From: Acidobacteriaceae bacterium
GTDB taxonomy: Bacteria > Acidobacteriota > Terriglobia > Terriglobales > Acidobacteriaceae
Direction: 5' to 3'
Assembly: GCA_003156235.1 (NCBI GenBank)
Contig: PMGP01000371.1
Location: 1-6,578, forward strand
Length of the DNA stretch: 6,578 bases
This document shows positions 1 through 5,935 of this stretch, piece after piece (position 1 is the stretch's first letter; every line of letters starts with the position of its first letter). Under the pieces are notes generated by a model. That model made no database searches. It was not told where the DNA came from and saw only the letters and a list, made by a program, of their open reading frames with translations. A program made the translations under genes and the position numbers.

Positions 1-267
1 AGGTATGGCGCAGATCATGTCAACAGCCGCACTTCCTATCGCTATGGTTGGAGCTTTTTGATGGCTCTTGTGCAAAGTGCATGAGCCGATCGGGCTTCCC
101 AAAGGCTCCCAAGCTCATCAACCTTCGGTTCAGAACGTGTCAATTGCATTACCCATTATCCGCAGGAGAGAAACAGTCGGTTCCCTCTGACCAAGGCAGT
201 CCATTAAGACTCGGGCGTTGCTGAATTTCTTTTGAATTAGACTCTTCGCTCTACAGGAGACTGAACA
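1..267 (+). other. Leader region, possibly with the 3' end of an upstream gene
   Basis: No complete gene is visible here. Frame 1 is open from the first base to a TGA at 82-84 and reads a 27-residue tail containing 'SYRYGWSFLMALVQSA', which could be the C-terminus of an upstream protein. I do not recognise the family, and so short an open frame may be chance. Frame 3 is also open to about base 224 but looks non-coding. A 6-bp inverted repeat, ATGAGC (80-85) with GCTCAT (113-118), encloses a 27-base loop. It lacks a T-run, so I do not call it a terminator. I see no convincing -35/-10 pair, although a promoter for the downstream gene could lie in this stretch. Confidence 0.25.
255..260 (+). promoter_or_regulatory. 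Ribosome binding site that fixes a TTG start
   Basis: AGGAGA sits seven bases before TTG at 268-270. This supports the non-ATG start of the chain-length gene. The first in-frame ATG lies 26 codons further in, at the edge of the first membrane segment, and would remove the cytoplasmic N-terminal arm. Confidence 0.7.
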
Positions 268-1533
268 TTGAGTATCACAGAAGAACATAACCTAAGTGCG
301 GCCGAAGATGCAGTGGCTCCGATAGAGATTTCACTCGCCGAACTCGGTATGGTAATATGGCGTCGCCGTCGCTGGCTGGCCAAGGTTATCGGGCTAGGAA
401 CGTTGGTTGCAATTGGCTACGCATTGCTGATTCCAAATATATACACGTCAACAGCGCAATTGATGCCACCCGATCCGCAGACACTTTCAAGTACATCCAT
501 GCTCAGCGCTTTAGCAGGGACTGGCTCTATTGTACCCAACTTCGCGGGAGGCTTGATGAATGCGAGAACGCCAAGCGGAACCTTTATAGGTATTCTGAAC
601 AGTCAAACTGCCCAGGACGACATTATCAATCACTTCGGCCTGCTGCGCGTTTATCATTGCAAACTCTATGTCGACGCTCGCATGATACTGAAAGCACGAA
701 CCACAATCGTAGAGGACAAGAAGAGCGGAATCATCAGTATTTCAGTGATGGACCGTGATCGAGAACAGGCGCGCGACATTACTGAAGCGTACATTGAGGA
801 ACTCGATAAGCTCATTAATAGAGTGAGCACATCCTCGGCTCGTCGTGAACGGATTTTTCTTGAGGAACGGATAAAATCCGTTAAAAGTGATCTCGATGCC
901 AGTTCCCTCGCATTGAGCCAATTCTCCAGCCGTAACGCTACATTGGATCCTCAAAAGCAAGGCGAAGCGACAGTCGAAGCGGCAGGAAAACTGCAGGGCG
1001 AGCTGATCGCAGCTCAAAGTGAGCTGTCTGGCTTGAAAGCCATGTATACCGATGACAACGTGAGGGTACGACAGGTTCGCGGGCGCGTCGATGAACTGCA
1101 AAGACAATTGCGGAAGATGAGCGGTCTAGGAGAGGATGTGGATGGCGCCGCTCTTAAATCTGACCAATTACTTCCCTCCGTCCGCAAACTACCCATCCTA
1201 GGATTTACATACTACGACCTCTACCGGCAAGTGGCTATGCAAGACTCTGTATACCAGACTCTAACCAAGCAATATGAACTGGCCAAGGTTCAGGAAGCGA
1301 AAGAAATCCCGCCCGTCAAAGTGCTGGACGAGCCGGACGTGCCAGAGAGAAAGTCATCTCCGCACAGGTCGATCATCGTCGTCCTTGGTTTTTTGCTCTC
1401 TGCTCTTGCGGGAATCACCTGGATATTGGCCTCGGCACTCTGGGACCTGACTAACGGCTTCCACTCCCTGGAAGTAGGCGGAATTGCGTTGCCCCGCTCA
1501 ATTCGAGATCACGACGCTGTTACGCCAAACTGA
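268..1533 (+). CDS. Polysaccharide chain-length determinant / co-polymerase (Wzz/GumC family)
   Basis: An inner-membrane polysaccharide co-polymerase of 421 residues, expected to set chain length of a Wzy-polymerised polysaccharide. It starts at TTG behind a good AGGAGA site. A short cytoplasmic arm is followed by a basic stretch (WRRRRW, 31-36) and membrane segment 1 (about 38-57). Then comes the N-terminal Wzz-type domain ('IPNIYTSTAQLMPP'). A long, probably helical and coiled-coil periplasmic region spans about 165-290. A GNVR-like segment precedes the second membrane helix ('QYELAKVQEAKEIPPVKVLD', then 'PERKSSP', 335-365), and membrane segment 2 covers about 368-391. There is no C-terminal Walker-type tyrosine-kinase domain, so this is the kinase-less form. 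Length and two-helix layout are normal. The wording resembles acidobacterial homologues from memory. Its position ahead of sugar and glycosyltransferase genes fits the role. The exact polysaccharide is unknown. Confidence 0.9.
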   Translation: MSITEEHNLSAAEDAVAPIEISLAELGMVIWRRRRWLAKVIGLGTLVAIGYALLIPNIYTSTAQLMPPDPQTLSSTSMLSALAGTGSIVPNFAGGLMNARTPSGTFIGILNSQTAQDDIINHFGLLRVYHCKLYVDARMILKARTTIVEDKKSGIISISVMDRDREQARDITEAYIEELDKLINRVSTSSARRERIFLEERIKSVKSDLDASSLALSQFSSRNATLDPQKQGEATVEAAGKLQGELIAAQSELSGLKAMYTDDNVRVRQVRGRVDELQRQLRKMSGLGEDVDGAALKSDQLLPSVRKLPILGFTYYDLYRQVAMQDSVYQTLTKQYELAKVQEAKEIPPVKVLDEPDVPERKSSPHRSIIVVLGFLLSALAGITWILASALWDLTNGFHSLEVGGIALPRSIRDHDAVTPN

Positions 1534-1606
1534 CTCAGTCTGTGGGCTTTGTGCTGGCGAACCAACTGACGAATAGCAGGGCTTGCGGCGCAGCCAGGAT
1601 TTGCAT

Positions 1607-1611
1607 GGAGG
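1607..1611 (+). promoter_or_regulatory. Preserved ribosome binding site of a broken glycosyltransferase gene
   Basis: GGAGG lies five bases before ATG at 1617-1619. It identifies the original start of the family 2 glycosyltransferase, even though its frame is closed by a TAG 34 codons later. The site shows that the 5' end of a real gene is retained here. Confidence 0.65.
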
Positions 1612-1616
1612 ATTGG

Positions 1617-1826
1617 ATGAAAGTTAGCACGCTGGATGTATCTGTAATTATTCCCGTCTGTAATGCGGAATCGACCTTGGAGAGATGTGTAAGATCGATA
1701 AATACTGGACTATTGCCGTAGGGAATCATCATCATAGACGACGCTTCAGTGGATGAATCGGCACTAGTGGCTAATAGGCTGGCAAATGTCTATAGTAATA
1801 TCAAACTCATTTCTCGTCCGACAAAC
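1617..1826 (+). pseudogene. 5' remnant of a family 2 glycosyltransferase, interrupted by an in-frame TAG
   Basis: The first ~70 codons of a GT2 (GT-A fold) glycosyltransferase that would have transferred a sugar to the growing repeat unit. The start reads 'MKVSTLDVSVIIPVCNAEST', the typical first strand and nucleotide-binding turn. It continues with 'CVRSI', then 'IIIIDDASVDES' (the normal IIVVDDxSxDxS motif), then 'NIKLISRPTN'. Between the first two blocks, codon 35 is TAG (1719-1721), where homologues usually carry an acidic residue, so a GAG-to-TAG change is plausible. The DXD metal-binding part and the rest of the ~250-300 residue family length are missing. The frame runs straight into the C-terminus of an unrelated glycosyltransferase. 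It follows the chain-length gene by 83 bases, the usual place for such a gene. Confidence 0.8.
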
Positions 1827-2081
1827 GGCGCCGCCGCCTTCGCCTTTGTGGCCGGCACCGTTCCCCGCTGCCCTGAATGGATGGGCAACGCGGGCTTCGA
1901 ATGGGTCTACAGCTTTTGGAAGGAGCCCAGCAAACTCTGGCGCCGCGACCTGATGGACGGCCCCCGCTTTCTCTTTTATGCGGGCATGGAATTCTTTCGG
2001 AAACAGAGCACACCGCGAAATGGGGTACCAGCACAGAGGCTCCTTTGCAATACTCTCAGAAATCATTGGGGTAATGAATGA
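1827..2081 (+). pseudogene. 3' remnant of a WecG/TagA/CpsF-type (GT26) glycosyltransferase
   Basis: In the same frame as the GT2 remnant the reading becomes 'GAAAFAFVAGTVPRCPEWMG', then 'GFEWVYSFWKEPSKLWRRDL' and 'GPRFLF'. This is the signature end of the GT26 family, whose usual pattern is GVGAAFDFxAG, then APxWM, GLEWxxRLxxEPxRLWxRYL. These enzymes normally have about 240-260 residues; only some 58 from the C-terminus are present, so the donor- and acceptor-binding region is gone. In the last ~25 codons, to the TGA at 2079-2081, similarity is no longer obvious. The open stretch from GTG 1749 to 2081 might be translated, but GTG 1749 has no visible ribosome binding site and the product would lack a catalytic core. 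The stop overlaps the next gene's start (ATGA, 2078-2081). Confidence 0.75.
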
Positions 2082-2797
2082 ATTCAGCAATCATCCCTTC
2101 CAGCGTTAACCTAGGTCATAACGTTGTCATCATGGAAAACGTTGTGATCGGCGAAGACTGCAAGATCGGTCACAACGTTGTCATCTATCCCGAGACCACA
2201 CTCGGATGCAGTGTCACAATTCTCGACAACGCCGTTCTGGGTCGGCTGCCTTTGAGCGCTGGTAACATTTCTCGGCCGCTCATCGTTGACTACCGGCCGC
2301 TTTACATTGGCGATCATTCTGTGATTGGGGCCTGTACCGTCCTCTATACGGGCACCCAAATCGCCAACAATGTCTTGATCTGTGATCTTTCCTCGGTGCG
2401 GGAGGCTTGCGATATTAGAGAGTTCGTGGTGTTGGGACGAGGTGTGATGGTTCAGCCAGAGACGCAAATTGGCGCCCGTTCAAGGATCATGGATATGTGC
2501 CACCTTCCCGGAGACATGGTAATCGAAGAAGACGTATTCTTTAGCGCACTGGTGGGGAGCGCCAGTGAGAATTCCATGGGGCGGGCAGAGGACGAGAGGA
2601 CCATAGGAAGAGGGGGGCCCCACGTCAAGCGGGGAGCTTACATAGGCGTTGGCGCTATCATGCTGCCCCAAATTACCATTGGTGAAAATGCAGTGGTGGG
2701 TGCTGGAGCTTTGGTGACTCGGGATGTGCCGCCACGGGTCTTGGTCATGGGGGTTCCAGCTAGAGTCGTGCGATCTGTTCCGCCACGGTTTTTTTGA
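2078..2797 (+). CDS. Left-handed beta-helix (hexapeptide repeat) acyltransferase
   Basis: A 239-residue transferase that would move an acetyl or other acyl group from CoA (or ACP) to a sugar or nucleotide sugar. Hexapeptide repeats [LIV]-G-x-x-x-x run through most of it: 'IGEDCKIGHNVVI' (24-36), 'YIGDHSVIG' (76-84), 'IGARSRI' (131-137), then 'YIGVGAIMLPQITIGENAVV' (188-207). The usual closing motif is 'VPPRVLVMGVPARVVR' (217-232). An insert around 161-182, containing 'MGRAEDERTIGRGG', probably forms a loop near the active site. The ATG start is 6 bases after GGGG (2068-2071) and overlaps the preceding broken frame's stop. The next gene starts 21 bases downstream, so it probably shares a transcript with the KAS III and reductase. 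Acyl donor and acceptor cannot be told from sequence. N-acylation of an amino sugar, or O-acylation, are both possible. Confidence 0.85.
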   Translation: MNSAIIPSSVNLGHNVVIMENVVIGEDCKIGHNVVIYPETTLGCSVTILDNAVLGRLPLSAGNISRPLIVDYRPLYIGDHSVIGACTVLYTGTQIANNVLICDLSSVREACDIREFVVLGRGVMVQPETQIGARSRIMDMCHLPGDMVIEEDVFFSALVGSASENSMGRAEDERTIGRGGPHVKRGAYIGVGAIMLPQITIGENAVVGAGALVTRDVPPRVLVMGVPARVVRSVPPRFF

Positions 2798-2807
2798 TTG
2801 GGTTTAC

Positions 2808-2814
2808 AAAGGAG
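2808..2814 (+). promoter_or_regulatory. Ribosome binding site that decides the KAS III start
   Basis: AAAGGAG ends four bases before ATG at 2819-2821. It makes that ATG the likely start, rather than the in-frame TTG at 2798, which directly abuts the previous stop codon and would translate the binding site itself. Confidence 0.7.
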
Positions 2815-2818
2815 TTCT

Positions 2819-3817
2819 ATGACGTTTTCTCATTGTTCGGCAAGCATCATCGGAACAGGCGCATATGTTCCTGCGCGGATTCTTACAAATGAAGAGATCG
2901 AGCGCACCATACCTGGGACTAGCGCCAAATGGACATATGATCATCTAGGGATTCGCGAGCGGCGCATTGCGGGTCCGAATGAATCTACCGGCGATTTGGC
3001 CACAGAAGCTGGGCGGCGGGCGATCCAGAATGCCAATCTTAGGCCGCAGGACATTGGGCTAATCATCGTTTGCACCACCACACCTCGAAGAATCGCCCCA
3101 TCGACTGCATGCTATGTGCAGCATCAGTTGGGTGCTCATGAATGTCCCGCCTTCGATTTGGCTGCGGTGTGTTCCGGATTTATCTACGGCGTCGCGGTGG
3201 CTTCTCAGTTCGTCTCTTCTGGGATTTATCAGAATGTTTTAGTCATCGGCGCGGACACCTTCTCGAAGATCACTGACTGGCAGCGGAGAGATTGCGTGTT
3301 TTTTGGCGATGGAGCAGGCGCTGCGGTCATAGGGGCTTGCACCCTGGGAGAGGGCATACTCTCCTTTGATCTCGGAGCAGATGGCTCAGAGCATGATGCA
3401 TGGACTGTGCTCGCAGGCGGTTCTGAGCTTCCAACCAGCCAGAAAACGCTTGAGGAGCATCTTCACTACTGGCGGATGGACGGAAAGGCTGTGTACAACA
3501 TGGCAGTCAATCGAATCCCGTGGACATTGGGGAGATCCCTCCAGAGGGCGGGGTTGACGGTTCAGGACATCGACCACGTTATCCCCCATCAGCCAAACAT
3601 TCAAATCCTAAAGCGATCTGCAGAAATCCTAGAGGTTCCCTTCAATCGTTTTCATACCAACATGGATCGATATGCCAACACTTCCGCTGCCTCAATCCCA
3701 TTGGTTCTGAACGAAATTCATGAGGCTGGCTATCTGAAAAAGGGCCAGGTTCTGGCCTTCATTGCGGTCGGCGCCGGTTGGACTTGGGGTTCAGCAATCG
3801 TACGATGGGACATCTAG
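2819..3817 (+). CDS. 3-oxoacyl-ACP synthase III-like enzyme (KAS III, FabH family)
   Basis: A thiolase-fold condensing enzyme of 332 residues, the normal FabH length. In FabH the reaction joins an acyl-CoA with malonyl-ACP to give a 3-oxoacyl-ACP. All three catalytic residues are visible: Cys118 in 'AAVCSGF', His257 in 'VIPHQPN' and Asn287 in 'YANTSAAS'. The N-terminus 'ASIIGTGAYVPARILTNEEI', 'FFGDGAGAAVIG' (161-172) and the end 'GAGWTWGSAIVRW' are also typical. Keeping Asn favours true decarboxylative condensation over the acyl-transfer variants of this family, some of which alter that residue. Primary fatty-acid synthesis is less likely: the neighbours are a sugar-type acyltransferase and polysaccharide genes, and no fabD, acpP or fabF is seen. 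It probably builds a short 3-oxoacyl chain for decorating a sugar, with the reductase 37 bases downstream. That role is inferred from context. Confidence 0.85.
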   Translation: MTFSHCSASIIGTGAYVPARILTNEEIERTIPGTSAKWTYDHLGIRERRIAGPNESTGDLATEAGRRAIQNANLRPQDIGLIIVCTTTPRRIAPSTACYVQHQLGAHECPAFDLAAVCSGFIYGVAVASQFVSSGIYQNVLVIGADTFSKITDWQRRDCVFFGDGAGAAVIGACTLGEGILSFDLGADGSEHDAWTVLAGGSELPTSQKTLEEHLHYWRMDGKAVYNMAVNRIPWTLGRSLQRAGLTVQDIDHVIPHQPNIQILKRSAEILEVPFNRFHTNMDRYANTSAASIPLVLNEIHEAGYLKKGQVLAFIAVGAGWTWGSAIVRWDI

Positions 3818-3843
3818 GAACGGAGTGGCAAGGTTTTCCACAA

Positions 3844-3849
3844 GGGAGG
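3844..3849 (+). promoter_or_regulatory. Ribosome binding site that supports a GTG start
   Basis: GGGAGG lies five bases before GTG at 3855-3857. It places the reductase start just ahead of its Rossmann-fold glycine motif. An earlier in-frame ATG at 3762 lies inside the KAS III gene and would add 31 residues with no family likeness. Confidence 0.7.
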
Positions 3850-3854
3850 TAGAG

Positions 3855-4601
3855 GTGGATTTTAACGGATTGGTCGTCGTAGTAGTAGGGGGGAGTGGCG
3901 GACTAGGCGGGTCAATTTGTCGTTACATGGGATCCCACGGCGCCGACGTCGCTGTGCTTTATCACGGCAATGGGGCAAGGGCGGACGCCCTGGTAGGCTC
4001 CCTTCGAGGCCAAGGCAAGAAGGCCCAAGCCTTTCAAGTCGATGTCAGCCAGCGAGAGTCGGTGGATACTGTTATGGCAGATGTTGTTGCGGCTTTCGCA
4101 ACCGTGGATGTCTTGATCAATTGCGCCGGGATTTCCCGAAACGGGATGATCTGGAAAGTCGGGGACGAGGATTGGTCGTCAACTCTGGAGGTGAACCTGA
4201 CTGGAGCGTTCCAATGCACACGGGCCGTTCTTCCGATCATGAGGGAAAAAAGGAAAGGGAGAATAATAAATATTTCATCAATCTTGGGAAAGATTGGCGT
4301 GCCTGGGACCTCTGCTTATGCCGCATCCAAGGCGGGGATTGAGGGTCTCACCCGTGCTACCGCAGTAGAGGTTGCCAACCGTGGCATTACCGTTAATGCA
4401 TTGGCACTGGGGTACTTCGATGCTGGCATCATCGTCAAAGTGCCGACTGACAAATTGGAAAAGATTTTGGGAACCATACCTGTGGGCCGATTGGGACGCG
4501 TGGAAGAGGTCTGTCATACCATTGGATTCCTATGCACCGAAGGAGCATCGTACATCACTGGACAGACAATCAATATCAATGGCGGTTTGTATTTTGGCTA
4601 G
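3855..4601 (+). CDS. FabG-like short-chain dehydrogenase/reductase (3-oxoacyl reductase type)
   Basis: A 248-residue classical SDR, the usual FabG length. It probably reduces a 3-oxoacyl thioester to the 3-hydroxyacyl form with NAD(P)H. Visible motifs are the glycine-rich cofactor loop 'VGGSGGLGG' (11-19), 'INCAG' (88-92, a variant of NNAG), Asn114 in 'EVNLTGAF', catalytic Ser142 in 'INISS', and the Tyr155/Lys159 pair in 'YAASKAG'. It ends with 'YITGQTININGG', as FabG proteins do. The common 'APG' after the active site reads 'ALALGYFDAGI' (182-192), so the proline is replaced, which suggests a subfamily apart from housekeeping FabG. It follows the KAS III gene by 37 bases in the same direction, which suggests the two act in sequence. 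A sugar- or other alcohol-dehydrogenase role cannot be excluded from sequence alone. Confidence 0.85.
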   Translation: MDFNGLVVVVVGGSGGLGGSICRYMGSHGADVAVLYHGNGARADALVGSLRGQGKKAQAFQVDVSQRESVDTVMADVVAAFATVDVLINCAGISRNGMIWKVGDEDWSSTLEVNLTGAFQCTRAVLPIMREKRKGRIINISSILGKIGVPGTSAYAASKAGIEGLTRATAVEVANRGITVNALALGYFDAGIIVKVPTDKLEKILGTIPVGRLGRVEEVCHTIGFLCTEGASYITGQTININGGLYFG

Positions 4602-4620
4602 GAGCCTGTCCGAGTAATCA

Positions 4621-4962
4621 GTTTCTAGGCCACATATTGTGGTTGAAGCATTCCCCCCCAAGGCGGTTGACCGGCTTCTGGAAACGATGCGACTACAGGT
4701 AGAGGACATCGACTTGATTGTGTTTCATCAGGCAAATCGTTACATGCTCGACTATTTAAGGAAGAAGCTCAAGATATCGGACGAAAGGCTTGTGGTCACC
4801 ATGGTGCATGTCGGAATGGAAATCCTCGACTCTTCACTTCGCTCTTAACGATGCCGCTGTATCTGGAAAGCTGAAAAATGGCAGTGCGTAATGGTCGTAG
4901 GATTAGGTGTTGGATATTCATGGGCGGCAACGGTTTTTCGTTGGCGTATGGGCTGCTCTTAA
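4621..4962 (+). pseudogene. Decayed 3' third of a second KAS III (FabH-like) gene
   Basis: From 4639 the frame reads 'AFPPKAVDRLLETM', then 'EDIDLIVFHQANRYML' and 'KLKISDERLVV', the C-terminal half of a FabH-type condensing enzyme with its catalytic His codon at 4726-4728. That frame stops at TAA 4846-4848. The homology goes on in the next frame as 'ALNDAAVSGKLKNG' (4841-4882), then returns to the first frame as 'QCVMVVGLGVGYSWAATVFRW' minus its first residue (4885-4944), ending at TAA 4960-4962. Two shifts are therefore needed, near 4840 and 4882. The GNT block with the catalytic Asn is not recognisable. About 220 N-terminal residues, including the active Cys, are absent. It differs clearly from the intact KAS III at 2819, so it is the end of a distinct gene, not a recent copy. 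Confidence 0.8.
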
Positions 4963-4973
4963 GAGCTTGAGTG

Positions 4974-4977
4974 AGGG
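4974..4977 (+). promoter_or_regulatory. Ribosome binding site supporting the ATG at 4985
   Basis: AGGG, within GTGAGGGAAAAG, precedes ATG 4985-4987 by seven bases. The same frame is open back beyond 4907, but those codons overlap the KAS III remnant and have no match to the acyltransferase family. Confidence 0.55.
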
Positions 4978-4984
4978 AAAAGAA

Positions 4985-5935
4985 ATGAACATAATAGTAC
5001 ACAAACTTGCAGATGTTGCTTCTGATACCATTGGCGACGGCACAAGAATATGGCAGTATGTTGTTGTACTCCCGGGGGCTAGAATCGGAGCCAACTGCAG
5101 CATCTGCTCGCAAGTTTTCATCGAAAATGATGTTGTGATCGGGGATCGGGTCACAATCAAGTGCGGCGTGCAGTTGTGGGACGGCATGCGGGTTGGAAAT
5201 GATGTGTTTATTGGTCCAAATGCCACTTTTACAAACGATTTGTTCCCTCGGAGCAAAAAGTTCCCGGATAAGTATCTGGAGACTACATTAGAGGACGGAG
5301 CGTCAATAGGAGCCGGAGCAGTCATCCTTCCAGGACTTACAATCGGTCAGGAAGCATTGGTTGGTGCTGGGGCAACAGTAATTAGGTCTGTTCCGCCGCG
5401 AGCGATTGTGGTTGGCAATCCTGCACGGATAATAGGCTATACAGATACTGAAAAGCAGAGCGCATCGACTCTAGCACATACGACTCAAGCTGGTCAGCCG
5501 GGGTCCAGTGGTGTACTCCAATCTATTGTCAGCGGAGTAACGCTGCACAAATTCCCATTCATTTCGGATATGCGTGGCAACTTGAGTGTTGGAGAATTTG
5601 AGCAGACAATGCCTTTCATACCGAAGCGATACTTTCTTGTTTTCGATGTGCCGAGCGCCGAGACGAGGGGTGAGCATGCGCATTATAGATGCAAGCAATT
5701 CCTCATCTGTGTGAGGGGGCGCTGCTCGGTTGTTGCTGATGACGGTAGGAATCGAGAGGAGTTTATGTTAAACAAGCCAGATATCGGGCTCTACCTTCCA
5801 CCGATGACATGGGGAATTCAATACATGTACTCAGCAGATGCAATGCTCCTAGTGTTTGCATCAGAGCATTACGATAAGAGTGATTACATCCGAGATTATG
5901 CTGAATTTCTGGGATTGGTTGGTGAAAGACGATGA
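4985..5935 (+). CDS. wxcM: Bifunctional sugar N-acyltransferase / dTDP-6-deoxyhexose 3,4-ketoisomerase (WxcM/FdtD type)
   Basis: A two-domain cytoplasmic enzyme of 316 residues. Residues 1-152 are a left-handed beta-helix acyltransferase with hexapeptide repeats, the conserved 'FTNDLFPR' (82-89) and the closing 'VPPRAIVVGNPARIIGY' (136-152). A Ser/Thr/Gln-rich linker (about 153-178) leads to a FdtA/QdtA-type cupin (about 180-316). The cupin shows 'RGEHAHYRCKQFLICVRG' with the conserved His231/His233 pair, 'GLYLPPMTW' (268-276) and 'YDKSDYIRDYAEFL' (296-309). The cupin would convert dTDP-4-keto-6-deoxyglucose to a 3-keto isomer. The N-terminal domain would acylate the 3-amino product made by the aminotransferase encoded next. 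This domain order is that described for WxcM and FdtD. Whether the product is Fuc3N or Qui3N depends on isomerase stereochemistry, which I cannot read from sequence. Its stop overlaps the next start (ATGA), so translation is probably coupled. Confidence 0.88.
   Translation: MNIIVHKLADVASDTIGDGTRIWQYVVVLPGARIGANCSICSQVFIENDVVIGDRVTIKCGVQLWDGMRVGNDVFIGPNATFTNDLFPRSKKFPDKYLETTLEDGASIGAGAVILPGLTIGQEALVGAGATVIRSVPPRAIVVGNPARIIGYTDTEKQSASTLAHTTQAGQPGSSGVLQSIVSGVTLHKFPFISDMRGNLSVGEFEQTMPFIPKRYFLVFDVPSAETRGEHAHYRCKQFLICVRGRCSVVADDGRNREEFMLNKPDIGLYLPPMTWGIQYMYSADAMLLVFASEHYDKSDYIRDYAEFLGLVGERR

Noticed and set aside
80..118. Inverted repeat ATGAGC/GCTCAT as a terminator or regulatory hairpin
   Set aside because: The stem is only 6 bp around a 27-base loop with no following T-run, and could easily arise by chance.
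742..1107. Antisense open frames over the chain-length gene and similar minus-strand frames elsewhere, such as 1764-2090, 4918-5325 and 5944-6450
   Set aside because: They lie opposite well-supported genes, lack ribosome binding sites and recognisable motifs, and look like composition-driven shadows.
2771..2793. Shared wording (TCTGTTCCGCC) at the ends of the two acyltransferase domains as a recombination repeat
   Set aside because: Both copies encode the family's common 'SVPPR' motif, and identity does not extend beyond about 11 bases.
2798..2818. Earlier TTG start for the KAS III gene, adding seven residues
   Set aside because: The extra codons include the AAAGGAG binding site itself. ATG 2819 is well placed behind it and leads into the normal FabH N-terminus.
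3762..3854. Earlier ATG start for the reductase, inside the KAS III gene
   Set aside because: The added 31 residues have no SDR likeness and come from an alternative frame of the KAS III end. GTG 3855 has a GGGAGG site.
4907..4984. Earlier start for the acyltransferase-ketoisomerase
   Set aside because: These codons overlap the KAS III remnant's conserved end in another frame and do not resemble the family. ATG 4985 has its own binding site and starts the hexapeptide domain.
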